Positions 8,970 to 17,197 are shown, counted from the stretch's first letter. The stretch is DNA of 64,000 bases from Lachnospiraceae bacterium P6A3 (GCA_000702085.1 JNKP01000001.1:620001-684000); one strand, 5' to 3'. Made by a program: numbers and translations. The notes: generated by a model from the sequence alone, not told the origin.

Positions 8970-8978
8970 TGGTATAAT
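8970..8978 (+). promoter_or_regulatory. Extended -10 promoter of the licD-like gene
   Basis: TGGTATAAT is a full extended -10 element. It is followed by a short leader with AGGAGGA and the ATG at 9006. No good -35 is present, as is usual for extended -10 promoters. Confidence 0.7.
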
Positions 8979-9005
8979 AGACCACAGAAAGCAGGAGGAA
9001 CGATC

Positions 9006-9926
9006 ATGGATTTTCCTTACGAATTTTTCAAAGCAGAGATCAGAAACGGCACTCTTATAAGCGAGACCACAAAAAAAGCCTGGGCCGCATCGGTGGAGAC
9101 TCTCGAAGAGGTTGTAAAGGCCATCGAAGCGAGGAACCTCCGCTATTGTGCTGTTTACGGAACACTGCTGGGTGCGGTAAGACACAAGGGTTTCATACCC
9201 TGGGACGATGATATAGATATCGCAATGCCCAGAAGCGATTACGATATTTTCAGAAAAAGCTGCTTTGATGTTCTTCCGGAAGGGTATAACGTTCTGGACC
9301 CTAGCGTCGAAGAGGTACGCGGACTGGATATGCTCAGGATCTGCAACTCTGCTTCCCTTTGCGACGATCCGGAATTTTTAAGAAAATACCACGGATGTCC
9401 CTACATAATCGGAATAGATATTTATCCCATCGATAATGTTCCCGATGATGAAGAGATGGATGCGGGTATTTGTGATGCTCTCAAGCTTATCGCAAGAGTC
9501 ATCACAATAGATATGGATATTGAGACAGCAACGGAAGACGATATTCTGGAAAGATCGGAGATACTGGATGTTTTGGAAAAAAACCTCCACCGCAAATTCC
9601 CGGAAGATGACATGATCCACATAAATCTTATGCAGGAATACGACAGGCTCTCTTCTGCTTACAAAGGAAAGAAAACCCGTAACGTCACCATATACAGAAA
9701 TCACAGATTCAGTAAGAAACATATATTCCCGAGAGGGATTTTCACGGATTGCATAGAGACTTCTTTTGAGGGAATGACTATAAAGATTCCCAGAGATTAC
9801 GATGCCGTCCTTAAGACAATGTTCGGAAATTATATAGTCCCTAAGCAGTGGACGGGTGTCGCACATGAATATGGTTTTGAACAGATGCAGCGTATTGTTT
9901 TTGAAGAGCTGGGTTATCTGATGTGA
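9006..9926 (+). CDS. LicD family nucleotidyltransferase-fold protein
   Basis: This 306-aa soluble protein has the LicD core at residues 51-73: YGTLLGAVRHKG, then WDDDIDIAM. Asp67-Asp71 are the metal-binding acidic residues of the nucleotidyltransferase fold. LicD proteins transfer phosphocholine or related phosphodiesters onto cell-surface glycans and teichoic acids. It stands alone on the plus strand and converges with a GT2 gene with no bases between the stop codons. That neighbour leads back to the flagellins, so a glycan on the cell surface or on flagellin is the likely acceptor. The donor molecule is not predictable. Confidence 0.87.
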   Translation: MDFPYEFFKAEIRNGTLISETTKKAWAASVETLEEVVKAIEARNLRYCAVYGTLLGAVRHKGFIPWDDDIDIAMPRSDYDIFRKSCFDVLPEGYNVLDPSVEEVRGLDMLRICNSASLCDDPEFLRKYHGCPYIIGIDIYPIDNVPDDEEMDAGICDALKLIARVITIDMDIETATEDDILERSEILDVLEKNLHRKFPEDDMIHINLMQEYDRLSSAYKGKKTRNVTIYRNHRFSKKHIFPRGIFTDCIETSFEGMTIKIPRDYDAVLKTMFGNYIVPKQWTGVAHEYGFEQMQRIVFEELGYLM

Positions 9927-10730
9927 TCAAAGAGAAAGGGAGGCCATCAGCATCTTCTGAACCTGGGGAAGGATTCCGGACCTCTCCGCTCTTCCGAACA
10001 CATCCATAACAACACTGTCGAAAAGCCCCAGCTCCATAAGCTTAGCCTTATGTATCGCGATCATTTTACATCTGGCCTCGAAATAGGCGGCAAGGTTCGT
10101 TGAAACGCTGCCTTCCGAGATCAGATTATCAATAAGCGCATCATCTATAAATCCTATCCTAAATTTTTCGGAAAATCTGATTACGAATTCCCAGTCTTCA
10201 AGGCATCTTAAGCTTTCGTCAAATCCGCCAGCTTCTTCAAAGCAGGCTTTTTTCATAAGCATTGTGGGTGTGCCCACCGTATTTCTGCGAAGCAGCCAGG
10301 GATACAGCTCTCCTTCAAGTTCTCCCTCAACTCCGTCGTGAGGAAAAATATAATCCTGCGTGGGCGAGATAACGTGAAATCTTCCGTATACCATGCCCGC
10401 ATCGGGATTCTCTTCCATATATTTCATCTGTCTTTCAAGCTTATCGGGATGCCATTTATCATCGCTGTCCTGAAAAGCTATATATTCCGTATCCGCGATC
10501 TTTACGCCTTCGTTTCTGGCTCCGCCGGCTCCTCTGTTTTTTTCAAGGCGGTGGTATATTACGCGCTCGTCCCCGAAGCTCTTTACCGCTTCTTCGGTAT
10601 TGTCTGACGATGCATCATCAACAATGATCAGCTTAAAATCGTCATAAGTCTGATCAAGAACGCTTCTTACCGAGTATTCAAGCTTATCCGCTCTGTTGTA
10701 CGTGGGTATTATTACGGAGACCTTGCTCAT
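9927..10730 (-). CDS. Family 2 glycosyltransferase, probable flagellin-glycan enzyme
   Basis: The product is 267 aa with a GT-A fold. VIIPTYNRADKL begins the nucleotide-binding region, VDDASSDNTEE follows, and the DxD-type motif is FQDSDD at 87-91. There are no membrane segments, so it acts in the cytosol. It starts one base after the stop of the CgeB-like gene, with GGAGTGATATAA as the RBS, and the pair lies directly downstream of two flagellin genes. Flagellin loci with this arrangement in Clostridia carry flagellin glycosyltransferases, hence the proposed role; donor and acceptor are inferred only. The last codons overlap nothing, but there is no terminator before the convergent licD. Confidence 0.85.
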   Translation of the reverse strand: MSKVSVIIPTYNRADKLEYSVRSVLDQTYDDFKLIIVDDASSDNTEEAVKSFGDERVIYHRLEKNRGAGGARNEGVKIADTEYIAFQDSDDKWHPDKLERQMKYMEENPDAGMVYGRFHVISPTQDYIFPHDGVEGELEGELYPWLLRRNTVGTPTMLMKKACFEEAGGFDESLRCLEDWEFVIRFSEKFRIGFIDDALIDNLISEGSVSTNLAAYFEARCKMIAIHKAKLMELGLFDSVVMDVFGRAERSGILPQVQKMLMASLSL

Positions 10731-11900
10731 TTATATCACTCCTGCTGTTTTAAACATTTCGGTAATTCTCAGCTCGTAGTTAAAATCGCGTCTTACTTTT
10801 TCATAGCCTTTACGGGCAACGCTTAATCTTGCGTCTTCATGGCTCAGGTAATATGCCGCTTTATCCACGGCTTCTTCAAGGCTTTTATACATGACAACTT
10901 CTTTTCCGTCTTCGAAATATTCCGACAGCTCCGGCTGGAAATTTCCAAGCAAAAATCCTCCGCACCCCAGTATATCAAGTGCTCTTAGGGATATTCCGCT
11001 GCTTATGTTCTTAAGTGTGGGATTAAGATTTATCCTGCTTGATTTGAACAAAGCGGGCATTTCATCAGCATACCCCACCTTGCCGTGAACATTAATATCA
11101 GCAAGAAGTTCCTTCTCGGAATCCGTCAAAGGATAAGTATAGAGATCAACTTTAAATCCCTGTTTGTGCAGAACACGCAAAAGAGTGATCCTCTCGATAT
11201 GGGTTATCTGCTGGGCTATTGAATAGGACAGCTGAGCTCTTGTTATCTGAATCGCATCCGGAGAAAGAGAACGGAAATGAGCGTTCATGTCGTCAATAAT
11301 GGAATCAGTAAGCATCTGATCCACAAACCAATTTCCGTATATGGCCAGCTGAGTTTCAACGAGCTTGTCGACGAACTCCCTGTGATAAGGTTTCATTATG
11401 GCCTTAAGCTCGGGAAGCGTGGATTCATAAAGCTTTCCCATCATGGAAATATCGGTCTTAAACCTGTCGCTTGCATTTATGCGGTCAAGTCTGTCGCAAT
11501 TAACCGCAAGAGGAAGATGGTAGAAATGATCGAATCCCATATCCCTGTATTTCTTAACTTCCGCCTTGTCAAACAGGAATACGTAATTGGTGGGATGTTC
11601 CATTTCATCGCATCCGGGAAGATTAAGAGGTGAATCATAGCTCCAGGCAATATATTTAACCCCTTTTTCATGACAGATGCGGGCTATGACCGGATAGAAA
11701 TTTGTGGTCATTACAAGGTCATATGAGTTTTCCAGCTCTTTATTTAACAGAGCTTCAAACTCATCATTATGGTACTTAAGTTCCCAATTGTTTATCTCAA
11801 AATGGTAAAAGATGTTGTGAAAAGAATACCCCATCTTCTTAAGATTGAGTAACAGATCTGCGTGAGTGTATGAACCTATGTCGATAGTGAGAATATGCAT
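10731..11900 (-). CDS. CgeB-like family 1 glycosyltransferase (DUF3880 plus GT1 C-terminal domain)
   Basis: The 389-aa protein has an N-terminal DUF3880-like Rossmann domain (start MHILTIDIGSYTHADLL) and a C-terminal GT-B nucleotide-sugar domain. The latter shows SSGISLRALDILGCGG and ends with KGYEKVRRDFNYELR, as in CgeB/spore-maturation-type glycosyltransferases. Proteins of this family recur next to flagellin genes and are implicated in flagellin or spore-coat glycosylation. The RBS is GGGAGAAACGG. It has its own extended -10 promoter just after the flagellin terminator and is adjacent to the GT2 gene downstream. Confidence 0.85.
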   Translation of the reverse strand: MHILTIDIGSYTHADLLLNLKKMGYSFHNIFYHFEINNWELKYHNDEFEALLNKELENSYDLVMTTNFYPVIARICHEKGVKYIAWSYDSPLNLPGCDEMEHPTNYVFLFDKAEVKKYRDMGFDHFYHLPLAVNCDRLDRINASDRFKTDISMMGKLYESTLPELKAIMKPYHREFVDKLVETQLAIYGNWFVDQMLTDSIIDDMNAHFRSLSPDAIQITRAQLSYSIAQQITHIERITLLRVLHKQGFKVDLYTYPLTDSEKELLADINVHGKVGYADEMPALFKSSRINLNPTLKNISSGISLRALDILGCGGFLLGNFQPELSEYFEDGKEVVMYKSLEEAVDKAAYYLSHEDARLSVARKGYEKVRRDFNYELRITEMFKTAGVI

Positions 11901-11929
11901 CCGTTTCTCCCGGGGAAATAATATATTTT

Positions 11930-11938
11930 ATTATATCA
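11930..11938 (-). promoter_or_regulatory. Extended -10 promoter for the flagellar glycosyltransferase pair
   Basis: The minus strand reads TGATATAAT immediately after the T-run of the flagellin terminator, about 30 nt ahead of the CgeB-like ATG. No convincing -35 was seen. This would uncouple glycosyltransferase expression from the SigD-driven flagellin message. Confidence 0.55.
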
Positions 11939-11964
11939 AAAGAGGAGACCTTGCGGTCTCCTCT
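11938..11964 (-). terminator. Terminator of flagellin gene 1 (bidirectional)
   Basis: A perfect 10-bp stem AGAGGAGACC/GGTCTCCTCT closes a 4-nt loop with T-runs on both strands. It lies 44 bp after the flagellin stop codon. Confidence 0.9.
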
Positions 11965-12007
11965 TTTTGCGCGTGAACTGTAAACTTTCGTCGCAGTGGG
12001 CTTTTTA

Positions 12008-12826
12008 TTAGCCGAGAAGGCTAAGAACACCCTGGTTAGACTGGTTAGCCTGAGCCAGCATTGCCTGACCTGCCTGCTGAAGAATGTTCTGGTTAGAGAA
12101 CTTAACCATTTCGGTTGCCATATCGGTATCACGGATACGGCTCTCAGCTGCTGTAGTATTCTCAACTACGTTGTCAAGGTTTGCGATGGTGTGCTCAAGT
12201 CTGTTCTGGATAGCACCGAGATCGGATCTCTGCTTGCTTACCTTTGTGATAGCACTCTTGATCAGGTCGATAGCCTGCTTAGCGCCCTTGGTGGTGGTTA
12301 CGTCAACGGTAGCTACTCCAAGCTTGGATGCGCTCATAGCGTCGATACTGATCTTGATAACCTGAGCTTCGGCATTTTCGGAACCAACCTGAAGTCCCTT
12401 GCCCTTGAAGTCTCCGCTGAGGAGCTTCTGCTCGTTGAAGGTGGTGGTTGTAGCGACACGGCTGATCTCAGTATAGAGAGCCTTGATCTCTGACTGGATG
12501 TACTGTCTGTCAGCGGTCATGTTGGTGTCGTTAGCTGCCTGAATAGCAAGCTCGTTCATTCTCTGCAGCATATCGTGTACTTCGTTGAGTGCACCTTCTG
12601 CTGTCTGCACTGCAGATACGCCGTCCTGTGCGTTGGTAGATGCCTGGGTAAGACCTCTTACCTGACGTCTCATCTTCTCGGAAATTGCAAGGCCTGCTGC
12701 ATTATCTGCTGCACGGTTGATCTTGTAACCGGAAGAAAGCTTCTCAGTTGACTTAGCGAGAGTTGACTGAGTAAGACCAAGCATTCTGTTAGAGTTCATT
12801 GCTGTAAGATTGTGTTGTACTACCAT
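12008..12826 (-). CDS. Flagellin, downstream copy
   Basis: This 272-aa flagellin has only the conserved D0/D1 regions. The N-terminal domain (MVVQHNLTAMNSNRML to about 150) and the C-terminal domain (AITKVSKQRSDLGAIQNRLEH to the end, ANQSNQGVLSLLG) are joined by a very short middle. D2/D3 surface domains are absent. It polymerises into the filament after export and folding under the FliD cap. A strong AAGGAGGAAATAAT RBS precedes the ATG. A 115-nt leader with two hairpins follows a SigD promoter. It is about 94% identical to the upstream copy. The glycosyltransferases directly downstream suggest that it is glycosylated. It contains no cysteine. Confidence 0.96.
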   Translation of the reverse strand: MVVQHNLTAMNSNRMLGLTQSTLAKSTEKLSSGYKINRAADNAAGLAISEKMRRQVRGLTQASTNAQDGVSAVQTAEGALNEVHDMLQRMNELAIQAANDTNMTADRQYIQSEIKALYTEISRVATTTTFNEQKLLSGDFKGKGLQVGSENAEAQVIKISIDAMSASKLGVATVDVTTTKGAKQAIDLIKSAITKVSKQRSDLGAIQNRLEHTIANLDNVVENTTAAESRIRDTDMATEMVKFSNQNILQQAGQAMLAQANQSNQGVLSLLG

Positions 12827-12852
12827 ATTATTTCCTCCTTGAAATGTGTAGT

Positions 12853-12923
12853 GCCGCTTCCATGCGGCTGTTTGATAGTTGTATGTTCAGGCTGTGAATG
12901 TTCGGATCCGCGCTCATCCGAGC
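12853..12923 (-). promoter_or_regulatory. Flagellin 1 leader with GGA-loop hairpins (candidate CsrA sites)
   Basis: On the transcript, GCTC-GGAT-GAGC (12912-12923) and GCCGC-ATGGAA-GCGGC (12853-12868) are two hairpins that each present GGA in the loop. A third GGA lies in the Shine-Dalgarno sequence 12 nt further on. CsrA dimers bind GGA in hairpin loops and repress hag translation in Bacillus. No csrA or fliW is in this window. Confidence 0.5.
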
Positions 12924-12947
12924 TTTCCTGTTGCCCTTACACTTATT

Positions 12948-12974
12948 ATATCGGAACCTGTACCAAAAAGTTAA
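12948..12974 (-). promoter_or_regulatory. SigD (sigma-28) promoter of flagellin 1
   Basis: The minus strand reads TTAA, 15 nt, TCCGATAT, matching the TAAA-N15-GCCGATAA consensus for the flagellar sigma factor. The following ATAATAAGTGTAAG is shared almost exactly with the second flagellin promoter. Confidence 0.9.
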
Positions 12975-13061
12975 CCCCTTTTTTAAATTTATTTTTTATT
13001 AATAAATTCGCCCGGAGATACTCAACCGGTATAGTGTCCGCAATATACTTAAAAATCGGGT

Positions 13062-13093
13062 CAAAAAAGAGGAGACCGTTTCCGGCCTCCTCT
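13062..13093 (-). terminator. Terminator of flagellin gene 2
   Basis: AGAGGAGaCCG pairs with CGGcCTCCTCT (11 positions, one mismatch) around a TTTC loop. Six T follow on the minus strand. It lies 24 bp beyond the stop of the upstream flagellin, so each flagellin is its own transcription unit. Confidence 0.85.
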
Positions 13094-13116
13094 GAATTAG
13101 CTTAACTTTCCGGATA

Positions 13117-13935
13117 TTATCCGAGAAGGCTGAGGACGCCCTGATTGGACTGGTTAGCCTGTGCAAGCATTGACTGACCTGCCTGCTGAAGGATGTTCTG
13201 GTTGGAGAATCTAACCATTTCGGTTGCCATATCGGTATCACGGATACGGCTCTCTGCTGAGGTTGTATTCTCAACTACGTTGTCGAGGTTAGCGATGGTG
13301 TGCTCAAGTCTGTTCTGGATAGCACCGAGATCGGATCTCTGCTTACTAACCTTGGTGATAGCACTCTTGATAAGGTCGATAGCTTCCTTAGCGCCCTTGG
13401 TGGTAGTTACGTCAACGGTAGCTACTCCGAGTGAAGTTGCGTTCATTCCGTCGATGCTGATTCTGATAACCTGAGCTTCAGCGTTCTCTGAACCAACCTG
13501 AAGTCCCTTATTCTTGAAATCACCGCTGAGGAGCTTCTGCTCGTTGAAAGTGGTGGTGGTAGCAACACGGCTGATCTCGGTGTAAAGAGCCTTGATCTCA
13601 GACTGGATGTACTGTCTGTCAGCAGTCATGTTGGTGTCGTTAGCTGCCTGAATAGCAAGCTCGTTCATTCTCTGAAGCATATCGTGTACTTCGTTGAGAG
13701 CACCTTCAGCAGTCTGTACGCAGGAGATACCGTCCTGTGCGTTGGTGGAAGCCTGGGTAAGACCTCTTACCTGACGTCTCATCTTCTCTGAAATTGCAAG
13801 TCCTGCTGCGTTATCTGCTGCACGGTTGATCTTGTATCCTGAAGAAAGCTTTTCGGTTGACTTAGCAAGTGAATTAGTTGTAAGGCCGAGCATTCTGTTG
13901 GAATTCATTGCAGTGAGATTGTGCTGTACTACCAT
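13117..13935 (-). CDS. Flagellin, upstream copy (contains Cys72)
   Basis: This is a 272-aa D0/D1-only flagellin, colinear with the downstream copy and differing at about 16 positions, mostly between residues 150 and 190. I chose the ATG at 13935, which follows AAGGAGGAAAATATT and gives the MVVQHNL start shared by both copies; the frame is open 19 codons further but lacks an RBS there. Residue 72 is Cys (DGISCVQ) where the other copy has Ala. Cysteine is rare in flagellins. It has its own SigD promoter, structured leader and terminator, so the two copies could be expressed at different levels and exchange sequence by recombination. Confidence 0.96.
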   Translation of the reverse strand: MVVQHNLTAMNSNRMLGLTTNSLAKSTEKLSSGYKINRAADNAAGLAISEKMRRQVRGLTQASTNAQDGISCVQTAEGALNEVHDMLQRMNELAIQAANDTNMTADRQYIQSEIKALYTEISRVATTTTFNEQKLLSGDFKNKGLQVGSENAEAQVIRISIDGMNATSLGVATVDVTTTKGAKEAIDLIKSAITKVSKQRSDLGAIQNRLEHTIANLDNVVENTTSAESRIRDTDMATEMVRFSNQNILQQAGQSMLAQANQSNQGVLSLLG

Positions 13936-13962
13936 AATATTTTCCTCCTTGAGTGTGTCCGC

Positions 13963-14037
13963 GTCCCTATTTTTTTGACGGGACATTACCAATTTAACTT
14001 TTCCATATGTAGCGGTTTTTTCATCTCCCTAACCGCT
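13963..14037 (-). promoter_or_regulatory. Flagellin 2 structured leader
   Basis: The transcript forms AGCGGTT/AACCGCT (14011-14037), with GGGAGATG in the loop, and then GTCCC/GGGAC (13963-13984) before the ribosome site. The first loop exposes GGA as in the other flagellin leader, although the two leaders are otherwise unlike in sequence. Confidence 0.45.
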
Positions 14038-14047
14038 TACACTCATT

Positions 14048-14074
14048 ATATCGGACCCTATATAAAAAACTTAA
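14048..14074 (-). promoter_or_regulatory. SigD (sigma-28) promoter of flagellin 2
   Basis: The minus strand reads TTAA, 15 nt, TCCGATAT and then AATGAGTGTAAG. It is nearly identical to the first flagellin promoter in both boxes and in the start-site region. Confidence 0.9.
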
Positions 14075-14105
14075 CCCCTATTCTTAAAAAATTTTAAAAA
14101 TCCGG

Positions 14106-14140
14106 AAAAAAAGAGCGGAAATACCGTGATTTCCGCTCTT
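14106..14140 (-). terminator. Terminator of the flaG-fliD-fliS operon (bidirectional)
   Basis: A 12-bp perfect stem AAGAGCGGAAAT and its complement close a 6-nt loop, with A/T runs on both sides. It lies 25 bp beyond the FlgN-like gene and just upstream of the flagellin 2 promoter. Confidence 0.9.
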
Positions 14141-14165
14141 TTTTGAATCGTTTTTTCAATTGTCA

Positions 14166-14645
14166 TTACTGCTTGGAATCCACAAAATAGCTTTCCGGAC
14201 CGCTTACTCCGCGCTGTGCCTGGAAGTAGCTGTATGCGGCATTTAAGGAATTTCTTCCTTTTCCGATATCGCCTCGGGCACTGTGGAAGTATTTTTCGAC
14301 AAGTGCTTTGTTGTCGGCTTCCTGCTTCCGGATTTCAACACTCTTATCGGTTATCTCCCTGATAAGCTCCTGAAGCTTTCTGATCCTTGACGCATTTCCG
14401 GGGATATCGCTCTTTAATGTATCGGCAACCCTTGCATAAAGAGTTTCAAATCCCTCGTCGAGTGTATTCAGCTCATCTATCAGTTTTGCCTTTTCTTCTA
14501 TATATGAGTCGAATTTCTCAAAATCGGGAGTAGCTTCTTCGGATGACAATGCATCCTTCTGTTTAAGATCGAATTCCTCGATACTGTCCAACACCCTGAT
14601 CTTCTTAACAAGTGACTCTTCCAAAAGCTGCAGATAATCTTCCAT
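14166..14645 (-). CDS. FlgN-like flagellar export chaperone / FliT-position protein
   Basis: This 159-aa protein is almost entirely helical and charged, with long heptad-like stretches (EKFDSYIEEKAKLIDELN and EITDKSVEIRKQEADNKALV). It ends in a small tail like FlgN-family proteins. FlgN and FliT are cytoplasmic chaperones that deliver hook-associated proteins or the cap to the export apparatus. It is the last gene after fliS, 11 bp downstream, where fliT sits in many genomes. Assignment is by position and general features; no strict motif exists. Confidence 0.65.
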   Translation of the reverse strand: MEDYLQLLEESLVKKIRVLDSIEEFDLKQKDALSSEEATPDFEKFDSYIEEKAKLIDELNTLDEGFETLYARVADTLKSDIPGNASRIRKLQELIREITDKSVEIRKQEADNKALVEKYFHSARGDIGKGRNSLNAAYSYFQAQRGVSGPESYFVDSKQ

Positions 14646-14656
14646 ACTCGCTCCTA

Positions 14657-15043
14657 TCAGGATCTCCAGGTAATTCCGTTTATCCTCATTACTTCTTTCC
14701 AGGTATCTCTTACCGAATGAAGGTGTCCGTTTACTTCCTGAATTATCTCCGGATCCTTCTTAAGGTTTGCTTCGATAAGCCTGCTCGAAAGGTATGAATA
14801 GATATTTTCGAAATCCTGAGCCACGGCGTATTTCATATCAAGAGTCTGTCTTAAGTAATCTATGATATGTTCAGCCTTCAGTATATTTGTATGAGCCTTC
14901 TGAACATCCTTTTCCTCAATGGCTCCGAGAGCGATGTTGAGGAATTTGATGGCCCCTTCGTAGAGCATAAGTGTAAGCTCTGCGGGGGATGAGGTCATAA
15001 CTTTATTGTTTGCATACTGCTGATACGCGTTAGGTAAAGGCAT
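14657..15043 (-). CDS. fliS: Flagellin chaperone FliS
   Basis: The 128-aa helical-bundle protein carries the typical N-terminal pattern (NAYQQYANNKVMTSSPAEL, then LMLYEGAIKFLNIA). FliS binds the disordered C-terminus of flagellin in the cytosol and prevents premature polymerisation. It sits 24 bp after fliD, the common order fliD-fliS. Length matches the family. Confidence 0.95.
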   Translation of the reverse strand: MPLPNAYQQYANNKVMTSSPAELTLMLYEGAIKFLNIALGAIEEKDVQKAHTNILKAEHIIDYLRQTLDMKYAVAQDFENIYSYLSSRLIEANLKKDPEIIQEVNGHLHSVRDTWKEVMRINGITWRS

Positions 15044-15067
15044 GTCCCATTATCTCCTTAAATGGTT

Positions 15068-16618
15068 TTACTGGGTATTGGTTCCGAGGAGTCCTGCCAA
15101 TGCATTGCTCTTCTTCTGAAGATTTGCAAGAGCTGTTTCCATAGAGGAGAACTGCTTGTAAAGCTTATCCTCGTAGTCATTGGCTTTATCTTCGAGAGTC
15201 TTGATGGTCTTCTTATATCCGTCATAATCGGACTTCATCTTCTTGTCATCGTAGAAGTTTCCGTAGCTTCTGTATCCGTCAACGGACTTGGATACATTGC
15301 TGAGTCTGGAATACATATCCTGTGACAGCTTCGAGAAGAAGTTCATTACAAGATCCGGATCGGATGCGATCAAAGCAGAAAGCTTGTCGGTCTTGTCCTT
15401 GGTAGTGGTATCATCGGGATCTCCGTCGATATGAAGTGCATGCTTCTCATTGTCGGGAGTATTGAAGTAGCTTCCGGTTCCGATACCGAAATCGGACAGA
15501 TAATACTTCTTGCCGTTTATCTCGATGCCCTGAGAAGTCGCTTCGGTAAAAAGCGTTCTGAGGGATGAAAGTGTTCCGTCGCTGCGAAGGAGTGATGACT
15601 TGATCTTGTTCTCATACTCTTCAACTTCTTCATCGCTGAGCGCTTCCTTCTGCTCATCGGTGAGCATGGTGTACTTTCTTGCAGACTCTGCGTTGTAATA
15701 CTTATCGATATCGTTAACGGCCTTGTTGTACTGAGTGATCATATTCTTGATCATGTCATAAATGCCGCTGGTATCGGTGGAAGTCGTAAGAGTGATCTCC
15801 TTATCGCCGGTCTCTTCGAGAGCGGTAATGGTAAGGTTATTGATCTTAAAGGTATTGGTATCACTGGTAAACTTCGCATTGTTCAGATAAATGACCGCAT
15901 CGGATCCCTTTATCTTGGAAGCATACTGTGAAGAATCGAAATTTTCGTCAGCCTTCTGTTCATCGGTAGCAACCGCAAGTCCGAGAGCATCAAGCGCACC
16001 GTTTCCGCCGTCGGAAAGAGTGAAATCTTTGGAAGCTCCGGTAGCCTTGGCGCTTACGAAGAATCTCTGGGTCTCGGCATCAAAGGATGCATTGAGGCCT
16101 GCTTTCTTAAGAGAAGTAAGAACATCGGAAATTGTGGTATTCTCGGTTATCTCGAGAGAACCTTTTTCTTTTCCGCCGATGTTGATCTTAAGAGTATCGG
16201 TCTTTCCCTCAAAGCCCAGCTCGGAAAGCTTGGTTGAAGCGGAAAAGGACTTTGCTTTGCTTTCTCCGTTCAGATCCTTGCCGGTAAGATACGCACTCTT
16301 GGCAAGCTGCTCCACTCTCATCTTCTGTGTAGCATCAACGGCACCGTCACCGGTGACAACGCTGGCAACCGAAGAATTGGAAGCAACGGTTTTCTTCTTC
16401 GTGTAGGCGTTCGTAAATCTCATTGAAGCAAGATGAGACTGCTGAAGGCCTTTGATGTTTGCATTTATACCTTCCCAAATGGTCTGTTTCCATTCGAGCT
16501 TCTTCTGATCGTTCTGTGCGGTGGTAACTTTCTGTCTTTTAGTACTTACAAGGGCTTCTATGACGGAATCTGTATCAAGTCCGGATATAAGTCCGCCCAT
16601 TCTTACTTTATCAGACAT
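15068..16618 (-). CDS. fliD: Flagellar hook-associated protein 2 (filament cap) FliD
   Basis: The 516-aa protein has the FliD N-terminal domain (MGGLISGLDTDSVIEALV, then helical KKLEWKQTIWEGINANI), a central D2/D3-like region and a C-terminal coiled-coil segment. The pentameric cap at the filament tip folds incoming flagellin. The gene lies 12 bp after flaG and is followed by fliS. The central part contains no cysteine and is rich in Thr/Ser/Asp, typical of exported flagellar proteins. Confidence 0.95.
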   Translation of the reverse strand: MSDKVRMGGLISGLDTDSVIEALVSTKRQKVTTAQNDQKKLEWKQTIWEGINANIKGLQQSHLASMRFTNAYTKKKTVASNSSVASVVTGDGAVDATQKMRVEQLAKSAYLTGKDLNGESKAKSFSASTKLSELGFEGKTDTLKINIGGKEKGSLEITENTTISDVLTSLKKAGLNASFDAETQRFFVSAKATGASKDFTLSDGGNGALDALGLAVATDEQKADENFDSSQYASKIKGSDAVIYLNNAKFTSDTNTFKINNLTITALEETGDKEITLTTSTDTSGIYDMIKNMITQYNKAVNDIDKYYNAESARKYTMLTDEQKEALSDEEVEEYENKIKSSLLRSDGTLSSLRTLFTEATSQGIEINGKKYYLSDFGIGTGSYFNTPDNEKHALHIDGDPDDTTTKDKTDKLSALIASDPDLVMNFFSKLSQDMYSRLSNVSKSVDGYRSYGNFYDDKKMKSDYDGYKKTIKTLEDKANDYEDKLYKQFSSMETALANLQKKSNALAGLLGTNTQ

Positions 16619-16630
16619 AGCTTCCCTCCT

Positions 16631-17074
16631 TTATCTCTTCTCGTTGACGAAGATTCCGGCAAGCTCCCATACCTTAGCGATCATATCAAGTGTCTTCTCG
16701 GGAGGAAGCTCTTTGATGACTTCCTTGGTCTTCTTGTCAACTATCTTGATGGTTACTCTGTTGGTTTCTTCATGGATGCCGAATACGGCTTCGGAATTCT
16801 CCATCTGACCGCTGTTGATCTTCTCAACGGCCTTTTTGATCTGGTCCTTGCTGGCCTGGAGATTGTCCTGTGAAGAATCGGGATTTTCGTTATTGTCCGA
16901 ATTTCCCTTTTTAGACGCACTATCGACTATAGCTATGTCTTCAAGAGACGCAGCCGAGTCGACATTCTGGTGAGTAAGTTCAGCAGTGTCTGCAGAAGTA
17001 CTGGCAGGCTTGGGTGCCGGTGCATAGGTCTGCTGCTGAAGACTCATTACACTATTAATAGGTTCGATAGACAT
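16631..17074 (-). CDS. flaG: FlaG family flagellar protein
   Basis: In this 147-aa protein the N-terminal ~75 residues are low-complexity (Ser/Thr/Asp/Asn-rich). The C-terminal ~70 residues form the FlaG domain (FGIHEETNRVTIKIVD, then EVIKELPPEKTLDMIAKV). FlaG influences filament length and is usually encoded beside fliD. The RBS is GGAGGTGATCTGA. It is the first gene of the SigD-driven flaG-fliD-fliS operon. Confidence 0.92.
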   Translation of the reverse strand: MSIEPINSVMSLQQQTYAPAPKPASTSADTAELTHQNVDSAASLEDIAIVDSASKKGNSDNNENPDSSQDNLQASKDQIKKAVEKINSGQMENSEAVFGIHEETNRVTIKIVDKKTKEVIKELPPEKTLDMIAKVWELAGIFVNEKR

Positions 17075-17197
17075 TCAGATCACCTCCATGTGATATTTCG
17101 GATGTTTTCCTTATCATCCTTAGGGTTAACGGTTTCAAATACCTTTTTCATCTTATTAAAGGGTACAAAAACAGCCAAAAATACTTTTCTATCCCTT

